A stretch of DNA of 64,000 nucleotides from Isoetes taiwanensis (taxonomy: Eukaryota; Streptophyta; Lycopodiopsida; Isoetales; Isoetaceae), in assembly GCA_021234155.1 (NCBI GenBank), contig JAJEKV010000042.1, positions 2,915,257-2,979,256 of the forward strand, given 5' to 3'. How positions within the stretch are numbered: position 1 is the stretch's first letter; each line of letters begins with the position of its first letter. This document shows, piece by piece, positions 44,883-56,520 of this stretch. Position numbers and translations under genes: made by a program. The notes below the pieces were generated by a model that worked only from the letters and a program-made list of their open reading frames with translations, searched no databases and was not told the origin of the DNA.

Positions 44883-45639
44883 TTAACATCTTGTTTTATA
44901 ATAATTTAGCCTTTTTTCTAACTCTTACGATAGTGATGCTCATATGGAGGTGGCCATGTGTTAAAATTGGTTTTTCTTTTTGAGGTGATGTCGAGTTTCA
45001 AAGTCTCGGTCTCTACAAGTAGTTTTCGCTTTGAATACACCAAAACTCAAAATCGTGGATTTTGAATCATTTCAATGCAGGCATTAAGAACAAAAAAAAA
45101 AGAGCAGGCTTTGAGTTGTAGCCAAGTCCATTGCCAAGCATCTGTTGCAAAGTAAGTCTTGCTGCTAGTGTTATAGCCGCAAAGCAAAAATTTGGATGCC
45201 GATGTGGCATAAGGTCAATGATGGAAATTTGAAGCAACATAGAGAAACTACACCTCGAGGAGATTCCTTGAGAGAACTTTGTGAGATGGCCTCACACTTC
45301 ACAGATGAGGTGGCGCCTTGACAGCGGAGCCGCATCGCCACCGAGTCTAGGAATATTCCCGATGGAATCTATCGAATACCCAAGAAAGATACTTCGACTT
45401 GTAGAAGTATGTTTCGCCCGGGATATTTTTGCCGTTTGGAATGTTTGTTATTTTTGCTGCTTTCTTTGAGCCGGCTTTCTGTATACAAGAATTGCAGGCC
45501 AGTCTAAATTTCGTGGGGGAAAATGTTGCCGACGCGCCCGATTTATAATAAATATACAAATATAAATATAAATGCCATTGGCAAGGTTTGAACCATGACA
45601 ATAAACATTCAAACCAAATCAAGCTAATAGTAGTTCAAA

Positions 45640-46178
45640 ACTATGAATGTTTAATAATGAATGTAATAATATTAATACTAAATAATATTAATACTAAATA
45701 TTAATAATATTAATATTATTAATATTTAGTATTAATACTAAATATGAATGTTTAATGTTTATAATATTAATATTAATATTAATACTAAATATGAATATTA
45801 AATGTTAATACTGAACATTAATAATACTATTAATATTAGCTAAATTAATAATAGTTCAAAAATTGCCACCTGGCATTCACGTTAATATTAATGTTACTAA
45901 AGATTCGTGCAATATTAATAATATTATTAATATCAATATTACAATAATATTAATATTATTAATATTGAAACTATATTAATATTATATTAATATAGTTATA
46001 ATATAATAATATTATAGTATAACATTTATATTATATATTAATATATTATTAATATTAACATTAATATTAATAATATTACTATTAATATTATTAATATTAT
46101 TAATATTTTAATATTATTAAAATAATATTATAAATAATATTATAAATAATATTATAATATTATAATATTTATAATATT
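45640..46178. repeat. AT-rich block of AATATT-type words (left)
   Basis: Nearly pure A/T, built from TAATATTA variants. The part 45883-46178 interrupts a sequence that is continuous in inverted form at 49340-49385. ACGT flanks it on both sides (45879-45882 and 46179-46182), as a 4-bp target duplication would. No coding potential. Confidence 0.75.
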
Positions 46179-46251
46179 ACGTGTTTTTAGATTAGAAGAG
46201 AAGGTTCGTATTTTGAAGGCCCGATTTATAAAGCCCGAAACAAATAGTGCA
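46179..46251. repeat. Left arm of an inverted repeat
   Basis: ACGTGTTTTTAGATTAGAAG through CAAATAGTGC is the reverse complement, with few changes, of 49288-49356. The further arm element AATTGCCACCTGGC at 45861-45874 pairs with GCCAGGTGGCAATT at 49364-49377. Confidence 0.85.
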
Positions 46252-47107
46252 CCTCTGGAGTAGATACTCGCCACGCGTTTCGATTCTAGTCTCGTTTCAG
46301 AAAAATTACTTCGTGAAATTCAAAGAGGTGAGTTCAAAGCGGTGAAAATAATGTTTGCGGAGGTTAGGGTTTCATACTTTGTTTGGTCTGACATCTTTGG
46401 TGTGTTCATATTACCTCTCCATTTCTGCCAACCTGTTGCATTTTCCATAAAACTTACAGATTCTTATAACTTTCCACAAAAACAATGTTTCAAGAAGAGA
46501 ATGCTAATCTGGAAGCTTGGATTATTTGCAATGAGTAGAATTAAAACATCTTTTGTTTGTTTTATTTTCATGCTAGCTATTCCCATCTGAAGCTAATAAT
46601 TATCTGCATTACAATTCCTAGCTATTGTTACGGTTAGTACCTGGATTTCCAATCTCAGAAAATGGCAACCTTGCAAAATGAAATCCGACACTTGATTTAT
46701 ATCACAACAAATGTATCGCTTTTAGAAAAGAATCGCAGATATAAAAGCGAGCACATCTTGTTTTGGACCTTAACCAAGACAGACTCATCCATAGTGAAAT
46801 TATGAACTGCGGACATAGAATATCAGACGTTATCTTATGGAAGGCATATACTGTCATCCATAACAAATGAGAAATGCTGGAGGAGGCACACGAACTTCTG
46901 GGTGAGTTGGTGATCTGCATTCATCATAAGATACATGCAGCCTGAATGCTGGATATCACAAATAACAAGTTCCAATCCCCAGAAATTGAGAATGTATTTT
47001 GACTGGAAAACAATGGCCTTTCCATCTTTTATCTAGCTGTCATGCCAAGCTAGATCCAATTTGTAGGGCAGGCTTGAATACCACTATTGTTGTTACTTTA
47101 GAATTAT
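46252..47107. other. Non-coding stretch, nothing recognised
   Basis: A plus-strand 82-codon frame at 46342 starts after AGCGGTGAAAATA and encodes a hydrophobic stretch, but no family is recognised. It may be a first exon of an unknown gene or chance. Confidence 0.3.
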
Positions 47108-49065
47108 TACTTCTTGGTCATTACAACAACTATAATCCTTTTGTCTTTCCAGCCTCATCTCACTTTCTTACCATCTTCTATACTTGAGCTTATTATAGGC
47201 CATGCCATTAGTAGACCTGCGTGTGGGTTGATCTGCAGGCATGCCACAACAAAGAGAAGCATAAAAAGAATTGCTTTCAAAAGTATCCTTAAATAGCATA
47301 TATCAGCTTCCTTCTGGTTGGACTACCATTTTACCTATATGCCAATCATACCTTTTTCAGCCATATGTCTCCATATGCAAGTGCCTCTCTATATGCACTG
47401 ATGTCTAAAACTTTTGCAACTACCAAGTCTGAGGCAACGCACAATAAAAATACCATAACGTTTGGAACGCCAACTATTCCAATTTGCAATTTGCGATTAA
47501 GTTTGATGACAAATAAATTGATACATGACCTGTGTAATAGGCCCAGCTTGCAAAGGATATGGCCACCAGAACTGGACGGTAAAACAAACATAAGTCCAGA
47601 TTGATGTTCTGAGCAGGTTGGTGTATGAATGCATTTAAAAAGGACAATAAGCTAGATCTATTGGTACCCAACACTCTTAAACCCTTTAGATATAAGTTAT
47701 TAGACAATGATGGTTGTGGCTTTCTTGAACAATGCTACACATCTGTGTGACTGGTCTCAGCACATGGAGCACAATGTCCTCAAATGCTGCTCATGTCTCT
47801 TGGGCTGGTGCTGCACAGAACACTTTGCACCTCCTCGAACAATTGCACACTAGCAACTGCATAATATATGAACTACGATAGGCTAATAGCATCTCCTCTA
47901 TCAACATTACCTCGGTGTACTTGATCAAAACTAACCCGAGTGCTCTTAGCGATGTTGAGAGCTCAATCATTCTCTTCCTAATGATTTATTTTCAATATGC
48001 GAAAATCATGTTGTATAAGAAGCAGAAATACTTCTATTACCAATTAGACTGGCTTAACACAAACAATATAATTGGTTCCCATTCCCATGTTCTGTCTGCA
48101 ATTCTAATCTTCAATGATGCAGTTGTCTGGGCTTTCACATTTCCTGCAAAATAGGGGTTTCAGCTTTTCAGCTTTAATAGGGGTTTTAAGCAAAAATCTT
48201 CAAAAACTGACGAAAGCAAGTTATGTTGCTTCCTTGGAGAATCCTGCAGTAGAAAGGACTTAAGACAACAGATAAGCACGTGGTATCAGCTTGAATATAG
48301 CCAAGCCATTACAATAAACACATAGCAGAATTAGTTTTATCAAATTTGTTTTGATCCTCCTAGTTACATTACATCTAGATAAACAAGTTAGTAAGTTCGA
48401 GCATGCATGGGCTAGTTGGGAGAGATTCAAAATCTTAGATTTCAAAATCATGGGCAAATTGAAAATGTTGACAGGAAAGATATAAACAGTTGCGCGTGTA
48501 CGTTATAGAGAACTTTCTAAATATTTTGATTGATCTATCTTCTGTCTTAGTAACTTGCCATTGGCCTGACATAGCATCGGCCTGACATAGCAGATAACAA
48601 TATTTCACCACATAAATGGGCTCCTCACCATCCGTTGAGAAAAAATATGACGAACCTTGTAGCATACAGAATCCTCTACATCTAAAGTGAATCTTCTACT
48701 AGCTAATCATTTGCATTAGAACTTCTAGTTGTTCCTTTTGCACTTTCTGGTACTTTTATGTTTAGTAGTTTCTACTCGTTGATTTCCCTATTTTTTGAAC
48801 CGGATAATGTTCTTCTTTTGTACTGCTTGGGGATATTGTTTATTATTTATAAATTGTTCTTGATTCTTGACGTTGCCTCACTCATTCCATGTCCCTTCAT
48901 GTCTCCAATCTGTAAATCCTGAAGTCTGGCCTATGTTTAGAAACCTCACATTTATTAAAGAATCATCGTACTTCGTACCTTGTACTAACAAAATAAATAT
49001 CTGCACCGTTAGTATTAAAGTTGTATTTGCTTTGTTTTCCAAGGTTATACCTGCAACATAGTTAC
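47108..49065. repeat. Segmental duplication, copy A
   Basis: It matches 49588-50937 at high identity on the same strand, from TTACTTCTTGGTCATTACA to GCAACATAGTTACTG. Copy A has an extra segment, about 47668-48320, that copy B lacks. Open frames here are short and occur identically in both copies. No protein family is recognised. Confidence 0.9.
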
Positions 49066-49587
49066 TGTGTCATAATAGAACATTTATAGAACTATTATTA
49101 TTAATAAACATTAACATTCATATTTAGTATTAGTATTATTAAACATTAAATACTAAATATTAACATTAAATATTCATATTAACAATTAGTATTAGTATTA
49201 ATATTAATATTTAATATTACTAAACATTAAATACTAAATATTAATTAATATTATTATTGATAAGCTAATATTAATAGTGTAAGGTTTGCACTATTTGTTT
49301 CGTGATTTATAAATCAGGCCTTCAAAATACGAACCTTCTCTTCTAATCCAAAAACATGTGAACGCCAGGTGGCAATTTTTCGCTAATAACATTAATATTA
49401 CTAAACATTAAATAGTAAATATTATTAATATTAATACTATTGATATTGATATTAATATTAATAATATTATTAATGTAATATTAATAATAATATTATTAAT
49501 GTAATATTAATATTAAGATTAACATTGATGTTAATATTTTAATATATTAATATAGTATATTATTAATAATATTATAATAATATTAAT
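49066..49587. repeat. AT-rich block (right) with right inverted arm
   Basis: AATATT-type sequence like 45640-46178 surrounds the arm 49288-49382, which is the inverse of 45861-45880 joined to 46179-46251. It separates the two copies of the segmental duplication, so it probably belongs to one insertion or fold-back element. Confidence 0.8.
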
Positions 49588-50937
49588 GTTTACTTCTTGG
49601 TCATTACATCAACTATAATCCTTTTGTCTTTCCAGCCTCATCTCACTTTCTTACCATCTTCCATACTTGAGCTTATTATAGGCCATGCCATTAGTAGACC
49701 TGCGTGTGGGTTGATCTGCAGGCATGCCACAGCAAAGAGAAGCATAAAAAGAATTATTTTCAAAAGTATCCTTAAATAGCATATATCAGCTTCCTTCTGG
49801 TTGGACTACCATTTTACCTATATGCCAATCATACCTTTTTTCAGCCATATGTCTCCATATGCAAGTGCCTCTCTATATGCACTGATGTCTAAAACTTTTG
49901 CAACTACCAAGTCTGAGGCAATGCACAACAAAAATACCATAACGTTTGGAACGCCAACTATTCCAATTTGCAATTTGCGATTAAGTTTGATGACAAATAA
50001 ATTGATACATGAACCTACATGTATCCTGTGTAATAGGCCCAGCCTGCAAAGGATATGGCCACCAGAACTGGACGGTAAAACAAACATAAGTCCAGATTGA
50101 TGTTCTGAACAGGTTGGTGTATGAATGCATTTAAAAAGGACAATAAGCTAGATCTATTGGTACCCATCCGTTGAGGAAAAATATGATGCATAGCAGAATT
50201 AGTTTTATCGAATTTGTTTTGATCCTCCTAGTTACATTACATCTAGATAAACAAGTTAGTAAGTTCGAGCATGCATGGGCTAGTTGGGAGAGATTCAAAA
50301 TCTTAGATTTCAAAATCATGGGCAAATTGAAAATGTTGACAGGAAAGATATAAACAGTTGCGCGTGTACGTTATAGAGAACTTTCTAAATATTTTGATTG
50401 ATCTATCTTCTGTCTTAGTAACTTGCCATTGGCCTGACATAGCATCGGCCTGACATAGCAGATAACAATATTTCACCACATAAATGGGCTCCTCACCATC
50501 CATTGAGGGAAAATATGACGAACCTTGTAGCATACATAATCCTCTACATCTAAGATGAATCTTCTACTAGCTAATCATTTGCATCAGAACTTCTAGTTGT
50601 TCCTTTTGCGCTTTCTGGTACTTTTATGTTTAGTAGTTTCTACTCGTTGATTTCCCTATTTTTTGAACCGGATAATGTTCTTCTTTTGTACTGCTTGGGG
50701 ATATGTGTTTATTATTTATAAATTGTTCTTGATTCTTGACGTTGCCTCACTCATTCCATGTCCCTTCATGTCTCCAATCTGTAAATCTTGAAGTCTGGAC
50801 TATGTTTAGAAACCTCACATTTATTAAAGAATCATCGTACTTCGTACCTTGTACTAAACAAAACAAATATCTGCACCGTTAGTATTAAAGTTGTATTTGC
50901 TTTGTTTTCCAAGGTTATACCTGCAACATAGTTACTG
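49588..50937. repeat. Segmental duplication, copy B, with deletion and filler
   Basis: Same order as copy A, but about 650 bp are missing. At the junction (about 50166-50190) the filler CATCCGTTGAGGAAAAATAT matches 48630-48649 of copy A with one change, an area that lies about 300 bp downstream. CCTACATGTATC (50013-50024) is a small insertion absent from A. Confidence 0.9.
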
Positions 50938-51127
50938 CCATATGGAATAATGTTCCTTCTTTCATACCGCTTGTGGGGTATGTATCTATTACTTATGATT
51001 TTTTCTTGATTCTCGATGTTGCCTCACTCATTCCATGTCCCTTCATGTCTCCAATCTGTAAATATTGAAGTCTGTGGACTATGTTTAGAAACCTCACGTT
51101 TATTAGAGAATCCTTGTACCTCATATC

Positions 51128-51484
51128 TGATAGAACTAGTGCAAAACCAGCACAAACCCGCAAGATCGACTCAAGAGATAGAATAGAAGACAAGAACAAA
51201 TCTATTGAGAAAAGCAATAGGAAATACAATGTCTACTTCTGAGCATTGCATAGTACATAACGTACAATCAATATATACAACCGGTGAGACTAAGAATAGT
51301 AGTCTACCGTTTAACCACCGCCCATTAATTACGGCACTAATTTAGGGTCGGTGCTCGATCTTGACAAAGTCTTTGCCTTACGTACATTTCAAAGACCTTC
51401 TCAAAGACTGTGTGCTAAGTCTTTGAACCAACTTCTGCTTTCAAAGCACATTATGCTTAGTCGACATATATTTATATTCCAACA
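51128..51484 (-). mobile_element. Copia 3' LTR
   Basis: 357 bp. It differs from the 5' LTR by scattered substitutions and small indels near the distal end (51360-51470), where the 5' LTR has lost several bases. Minus-strand start is TGTTGGAATATAAATAT. Confidence 0.95.
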
Positions 51485-51520
51485 CTCTCCCTTAAATGTT
51501 GCTGACTAAGCAGAAGAAAA

Positions 51521-52170
51521 TCAGCTGAAACTAAGGCAATCCTTCTCTCCCTTCAGCTGCAATTTCTTCATGCCCAAGCTCTCCTTCACATTGATGAACT
51601 TAGATCCAACTAATGGTTTGGTAAAGCCATCAGCAAACTGATCCTGTGAGGAGCAATGAACAAGTTGAGAAGATCCCATTTGGATCTGCTCACGGACAAA
51701 ACACAAGTGGGTGTCAAGATGGTACTTAGCATCCTTGGCAAGATGGATGGTACTTGTGTTGTCACACAATATAACTTACCGAGGATGGAGGTACCGCAGA
51801 GATCTGTCCACAAATGTTTAAGCCACAACAATTCCTCGCATCCCAACACCGAAAGTGCTTTGAATTACGCCTCCGTGGTGGTGCTGATTGACATCAGACC
51901 GTCTTTTAGACAACCATGTCAGCACATTAGGCCCTATGAACGTGACCATCCCTGTTGTGGACCTTCTGCTATCATGACAATTAGCATGATCTCGCATCAA
52001 CAAAGACTTTCACTGGAAATCGAGGACCTCGATAAAAGAGACCTTCCCTGTGATGTCCTCTTCGGATATGCGGCCAGATCTTTTTAGCGACCTTCAAAGT
52101 CGTTGCACGGGATTGCTCATGAATCGCGCTTTCGGCACTCCACAAAGAAAAGAGATATCAGGTCTAGTAA
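51521..52170 (-). pseudogene. Copia RNase H
   Basis: Minus strand, broken in three frames. HANCHDSRRSTTGMVTFIG (usually Asp-Trp-Ala-Gly with the first acid, here replaced by HANC) is followed by a decayed SRSSAEAE-like region. Then come WLKHLWTDL, CDNTSTIHLAKDAKYH with the active-site Asp-Asn motif, and FADGFTKPLVGSKF. RNase H removes the RNA strand during cDNA synthesis. Frame changes at about 51830 and 51760 make it inactive. Confidence 0.85.
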
Positions 52171-53200
52171 GCGTGAGATATATCAACGCCCTACCAAGCG
52201 ATAGAGTGTGGGATCACACTCCTCACCATCGAAATCAAGCTCAAGCCTTGTGGACTTGCCACGACCTTGCAATCTTGCATACGATCTTTCTTTGTAACAT
52301 TTCTTTGATATATTTCTGGCGAGAAAGATAGATGCCATCCGAGTCTTTGCCACACTTCTACACCTAAACAAGAATGCATAAGGCCAAGGTCGGGTCATCT
52401 CGGAAGGGCTAAGATAACTTCAACTTCGGTGTAGAAATCAGCACATCAAGATCTCTGTGATGATCAAATCATCAACATACAAAACCACAACGCACATTCG
52501 GCCTTCATGTGATTTGTAATAAAGATTGGGGTCCTTTGCACTTCACGCTGAACCCCCGCTCAAGAAAGAAAGCATTAATTTTCACATGCCAACATCTTGG
52601 AGCCTGCTTCAAGCCATAAATGCTTTTCTTCAAATGACAAACCAGCTGCTCTTTCCCTTGAACAACAAATCCTGGAGGTTGAGTCATATAGACCTCTTCC
52701 TCCAAATCACCATTCAAAAAAGCAGATTTAATGTCCATTTGAAATATTGGCCAACCTTTCATCGCAGAACAGCCTATAAGCGATCTAATAGTGGACATTT
52801 CGCTACGGGAGCAAAGACTTCATCATAATCCAAGTCTTTTTTCTGTGCAAAACCCTTGGCTACAAGTCTAGCTTTTGTGCTTTGACATCGTCCCCATCAG
52901 CATGAAATTTGGTTCTAAACACCCACTTACACCAATAACGTGCTTATCGGTGGGAGTTCAACCAATTCCCATGTGCCTTGCTTCAAAGAATTGAGAGTAT
53001 TCTTCTTCCATTGCATGCCGCCTGCGGATCACTAGCTGCTTCATGAAAGGTTTGTGGATCAACATGATCCTGGACCTTTGCCATTAAGGCAAGGTTACAT
53101 GATCCATTAGACTTCTCTTGTTTCTCCATCAGACGTGCTGATCTCCTAGGTTCAACAATAGGTACAACAGGTGTCGCGAACCGGTTACGCAACAATTTGT
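52170..53200 (-). pseudogene. Copia reverse transcriptase
   Basis: Minus strand. The frame 52798-52505 reads FQMDIKSAFLNGDLEEEVYM, then PPGFVVQG and KKSIYGLKQAPRCWH, the diagnostic palm motifs of Ty1/copia RT with the first catalytic Asp. The second acidic centre (Tyr-Val-Asp-Asp) lies in the decayed stretch 52490-52440, where the plus strand reads ATCATCAACATACAAAAC and minus-strand YVDDL is still visible. Downstream, the frame 52398-52183 has GVEVWQ-like and NISKKCYKE remnants of the thumb. Upstream 53195-52983 has SARLMEK and the connector. Stops occur near 52830-52900. Confidence 0.9.
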
Positions 53201-53456
53201 TTCTCCTTGAGACGTCGGCCGATCTCCTAGGTTCAACAACGGGAGGTATAGCGGGTGCTACAATAGGTGCCAGTCTGTGCCGGATCGTGCTACTCTGATA
53301 CCTTCATGTGTCTTTGGACTCCCCGAAAGGAACCAACCTGCTCATGGACCATAGGGCGAGTGGGATTGGGATCATCCCGTGCCACTACTCCAGGCAAATG
53401 TGAGTTCACTGGAGAAACCACTAGAGAGGGAAAGAAACGTTTACCAGCAGCTGCTA

Positions 53457-54250
53457 TCAGATCTCCAACATCCAAGCTGCTGTCATTGTGAACTGCAGGA
53501 GAATCACTTGAAGATAGACCATCATACACAGCATCTTCAACGAACCGAATCGACCGCTTACAATAACCTGCTTGTTGGAAGGATCATACAACTTGTAACC
53601 TTTCTGATTTTCTGGATACCCAATAAAGATGGCTTTGACAGCCTTGTCATGCAACTTCCCATACTTTTTCAGCTTCTCAGCAGGTATGGAAGCATAAGCC
53701 AAGCATCCAAACACCCTCAAATGAGACACATCTAGTTTCATTCTCCAAAATGCTTCATAAGGAGTCACATCCTGGACTGCCTTAGTAGGCTAACCTATTT
53801 GCCAAATATGTTTGTCACCACTCGCCTCTCCCAAAAGATTCAGCAGCTTGTTGCTTGTGACTCATCATAGATCTTGCCAAATCAAGCAAAGATCTATTCC
53901 TCCTTTCAGCTACACCATTTTGTGGATGAGCATAAGGAATGATTAACTGTCTTTCAATACCTTCTTCCATGAGAAACTCATCAAAGGCATTAGAAACATA
54001 TTCACCTCCATTGTCACTTCTCAACCTTTTTATTACTAACCCCGCCTTCGCTGACCGCCGCTTTGAAGGCCTTGAACTTGCCAAGCACCTCGATTTGTAA
54101 AGGCAAAGTATACACCCAAGTGTACCCCGGGAAATCATCAATCGGGGTCAAGAAATACCTCTTTCCACCTAGTGAAACATCGGGCATATAGCACAAATCG
54201 AGAATGCAAAGAGCTCAAGAGGTTGAGTTGCTTTCGATGAATAGCCTTTC
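53457..54250 (-). pseudogene. Copia integrase
   Basis: Minus strand. The core begins MPDVSLGGKRYFLTPIDDF with the first Asp, continues RLRSDNGGEYVSNAF with the second Asp, and HPQNGVAERRNRSLLDLAR with Glu in place. A frameshift lies between the first and second parts (about 54040-54090). The C-terminal region follows: TPYEAFW, LRVFGCLAYA, KAIFIGYPENQKGYKLYDP. The three acids of DDE are preserved, but not in one frame. The zinc-binding pre-integrase region (about 54250-54520) is badly decayed. Confidence 0.9.
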
Positions 54251-54524
54251 TTTGTGGAAAAGGTGTTGAGGTTGCTTTTCCGAGATGGCACGCAAACACA
54301 CTCAAGCTTGACACATTTCAAAGAGGGAATACCAGAACCATCTTGTTCTTGTACAAAGCATGTACGCCGATTGCCTCCAACATGACCAAAACGAGCATGC
54401 CACGGATGCTCGCCAGATCAAATCAAAGCACATACAAGACCATGTTGGGTCTTATGAACCCGAACCATCAAAGACATACAAGCCATTCTCGCAGCATCCC
54501 ATCGTGCCATGAACTGCAGACTTT

Positions 54525-54840
54525 TCAAGTCAATTCCTTCAAGTGGATTCCTGCCCAGCAGATAGGCTTTGCCATTTCCTCTGCCTTATCAAATTCAGCA
54601 GCAGACATGATATTAGACTGTAATCCGGGAGCAAACATGACATTTCTCACCTTACTAATTACATCACGTCCATGCAATTGAAAAGCTACAATCCCCTTTC
54701 CTGTGATATGAAGAGAATATCCATCACCCATCTTCACATCACCTCCAGATCGAGGTTCAAGTTCAGAAAACACATCTGAATCTCCAGTAAGATGAACCGT
54801 GGCTCCTGAGTCCAAAATCCATCGTGTCACTATCCTTTGA
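54525..54840 (-). pseudogene. Copia protease
   Basis: Minus strand. RWILDSGATVHLTGD holds the catalytic Asp-Ser-Gly, followed by MGDGYSLHITGKGI and NVMFAPGLQSNIMS, the usual copia protease to pre-integrase transition. The frame is open across this region. The protease cleaves the Gag-Pol polyprotein. The loop just after it runs into broken sequence. Confidence 0.9.
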
Positions 54841-54844
54841 GCTT

Positions 54845-55866
54845 TTCTTCTCCTTCTTACAATTCGAACTGTAGTGACCCTTTTCACCACAATTCCAGCA
54901 CTTGAACTCCTTGGATTTCTTACCTTCTCGGACTTCACATTTTTCGACTTCCTAGAGTCTTTGCTATCAGCAAACTTCTTCTTGGTGTCAGCCCGAGAAG
55001 TAGACACAAAATTAGCATGGTCCACTCTCCCATCCCTTTGCTTCTGCACCAACTCCTCTTGTTGCAGTAGAATGGTTACTTTGGCTATATCAATCTTCTC
55101 CTTGTACCTGATATTCGAAGAGATAATATCGTACGAAGGAGGAAGACCAACCAAGATATCTTGAATCACTGTGTTTTTAGACAAAGACTCCACTAGCGAC
55201 CATGTAATCCAAGCCATTGCTTCATCCGAGTAAGGTATGCCGTGATGATTTGAAATCACCTAATTGGGCATGTCTCATTTTGTTCTGGATCAGCATTTGA
55301 GTAGCCATACCCTTGCTATCAAGAGACTTCTCCAAATGAGACCACATCTCCTTAAACTCAGTAAAATGGTTGATTTCATGACCAATTGTCTCTTCAGCCA
55401 ACATTTTGACAAGAGCACAAGCTTTTTCGGTTTACCCCGCCAAAGATCTGGCGACTTGGTGTTGATAAAGTCTTTATCAAACACCGCCTCCCATGTCACT
55501 AAATATCAAATAATTCACCATGAACTTCTTCCAAGCATGGTAATTATTATTAGCGAAGCTTTGCATTCTCGTGGAGAACTTGAATAGATCCATGAATTTC
55601 TCCCGCGCCAAAGACCAAAAAGATGGTTGAGAAAACAAATCCGCCACCAAACAAAGCACCCACCAGAAAAGTTGAATCTTGAATTTTGTCGCCAAAAAGG
55701 TCTTGGAAAACTCGAATCTCACACCAGAACTTGCTGGAAAATCCGAATTGCTCTCCCAAAACACTTCCTCCAGGCCAAAAAGCAAGAATCTTCTCCAATG
55801 CTGCAAATGAGATATTCCACCACCAAATCTCAGCCAAAGAACTCCTGGAAACAATGGCCAATCCAA
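54845..55866 (-). pseudogene. Copia Gag
   Basis: Minus strand. The zinc knuckle CWNCGEKGHYSSNC is at 54901-54859 (CX2CX4HX4C), in a different frame from the protease. The preceding capsid region includes VQDILVGLPPSYDIISSNIR (55170-55110), EKIDIAKVTILLQQEELVQK and, further upstream, VTWEAVFDKDFINTKSPD-like and MLIQNKMRHAQLGD fragments typical of UBN2-type Gag. Frames change at about 55240, 55400 and 55480. The N-terminal end near 55866 lies about 80 bases after the primer site. Confidence 0.85.
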
Positions 55867-55914
55867 TTTGGATGCTTTTCCAATAGCTTGCTCTATTCTC
55901 CCCTCAAGAAAGCG

Positions 55915-55947
55915 TCTGATACCATGATAGCAAAATCTGATACCATG
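55915..55947 (-). other. Duplicated copia primer-site sequence
   Basis: GTCTGATACCATGATAG (55914-55930) is followed after CAAAA by TCTGATACCATGATAG (55936-55951). The second copy spans the true LTR boundary; the first is an extra copy of about 22 bases that includes the first LTR bases. The relic at 1990-2003 has only one copy. Confidence 0.85.
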
Positions 55948-56291
55948 ATAGAACTAGTGCAAAACCAGCACAAACCCGCAAGATCGACTCAAGAGATAGA
56001 ATAGAAGACAAGAACAAATCTATTGAGAAAAGCAATAGGAAATACAATCTCTACTTCTGAGCATTGCATAGTACATAACGTACAATCAATATATACAACC
56101 GGTGAGACTAAGAATAGTAGTCTACCGTTTAACCACCGCCCATTAATTACGGCACTAATTTAGGGTCGATGCTCGATCTTCGACAAAGTGCCCTATACGT
56201 ACATTTCAAGACCTTCTCAAAGACTGTGCTAAGTCTTTGAACCACTTTGTTCAAAGACATTATGCTTAGTCAGCATATTTATATTCCAACA
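55946..56291 (-). mobile_element. Copia 5' LTR
   Basis: 346 bp, followed on the right by the target duplication ATATC. Compared with the 3' LTR it has several 1-6 base deletions around 56180-56270. A TATA-like GTATATATTG lies on the minus strand at about 56101-56092. Confidence 0.95.
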
Positions 56292-56520
56292 ATATCTTGT
56301 ATTAAACAAAGCAAATATCTGACTGTTAGTATCAAAGTGTCTTTGATCACCAGAGTTAATGCCATAGGATAATCTTCCTCTTTTGTACTGCTCAAGGATA
56401 CGTGTTTATTATTTATAATTTGTTCTTGATTCGTGATGTTGCCTCACTCATTCCATATCCCTTCATGTCTCTAATATGAAGTTTGGACTATGTTGAGAAA
56501 CCTCACGTTTAAAGATTGTA

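Larger units (their letters stand above)
48780..51127. repeat. Recurring about 250-bp unit (several copies)
   Basis: A unit with TTGCCTCACTCATTCCATGT, CCCTTCATGTCTCCAATCTG and TTTAGAAACCTCAC occurs at about 48790-49060, 50660-50937 and 50938-51127. It continues after the copia element at 56292-56345, with a fourth decayed copy at 56365-56520. It may be a satellite-like or transposon-derived unit. Confidence 0.75.
51128..56291 (-). mobile_element. Complete Ty1/copia retrotransposon
   Basis: Two LTRs (51128-51484, 3' LTR; 55946-56291, 5' LTR) bound a minus-strand gag-pol in copia order: gag, protease, integrase, RT, RNase H. Both LTRs run TGTTGG..CTATCA on the minus strand. A perfect 5-bp target duplication, ATATC, flanks the element (51123-51127 and 56292-56296). 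The PPT AAGGGAGAG lies at 51493-51485 (minus) and the primer site at 55947-55935. The internal frames are broken repeatedly, so it is structurally complete but coding-defective. The target was one of the approximately 250-bp repeat units. Confidence 0.95.
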
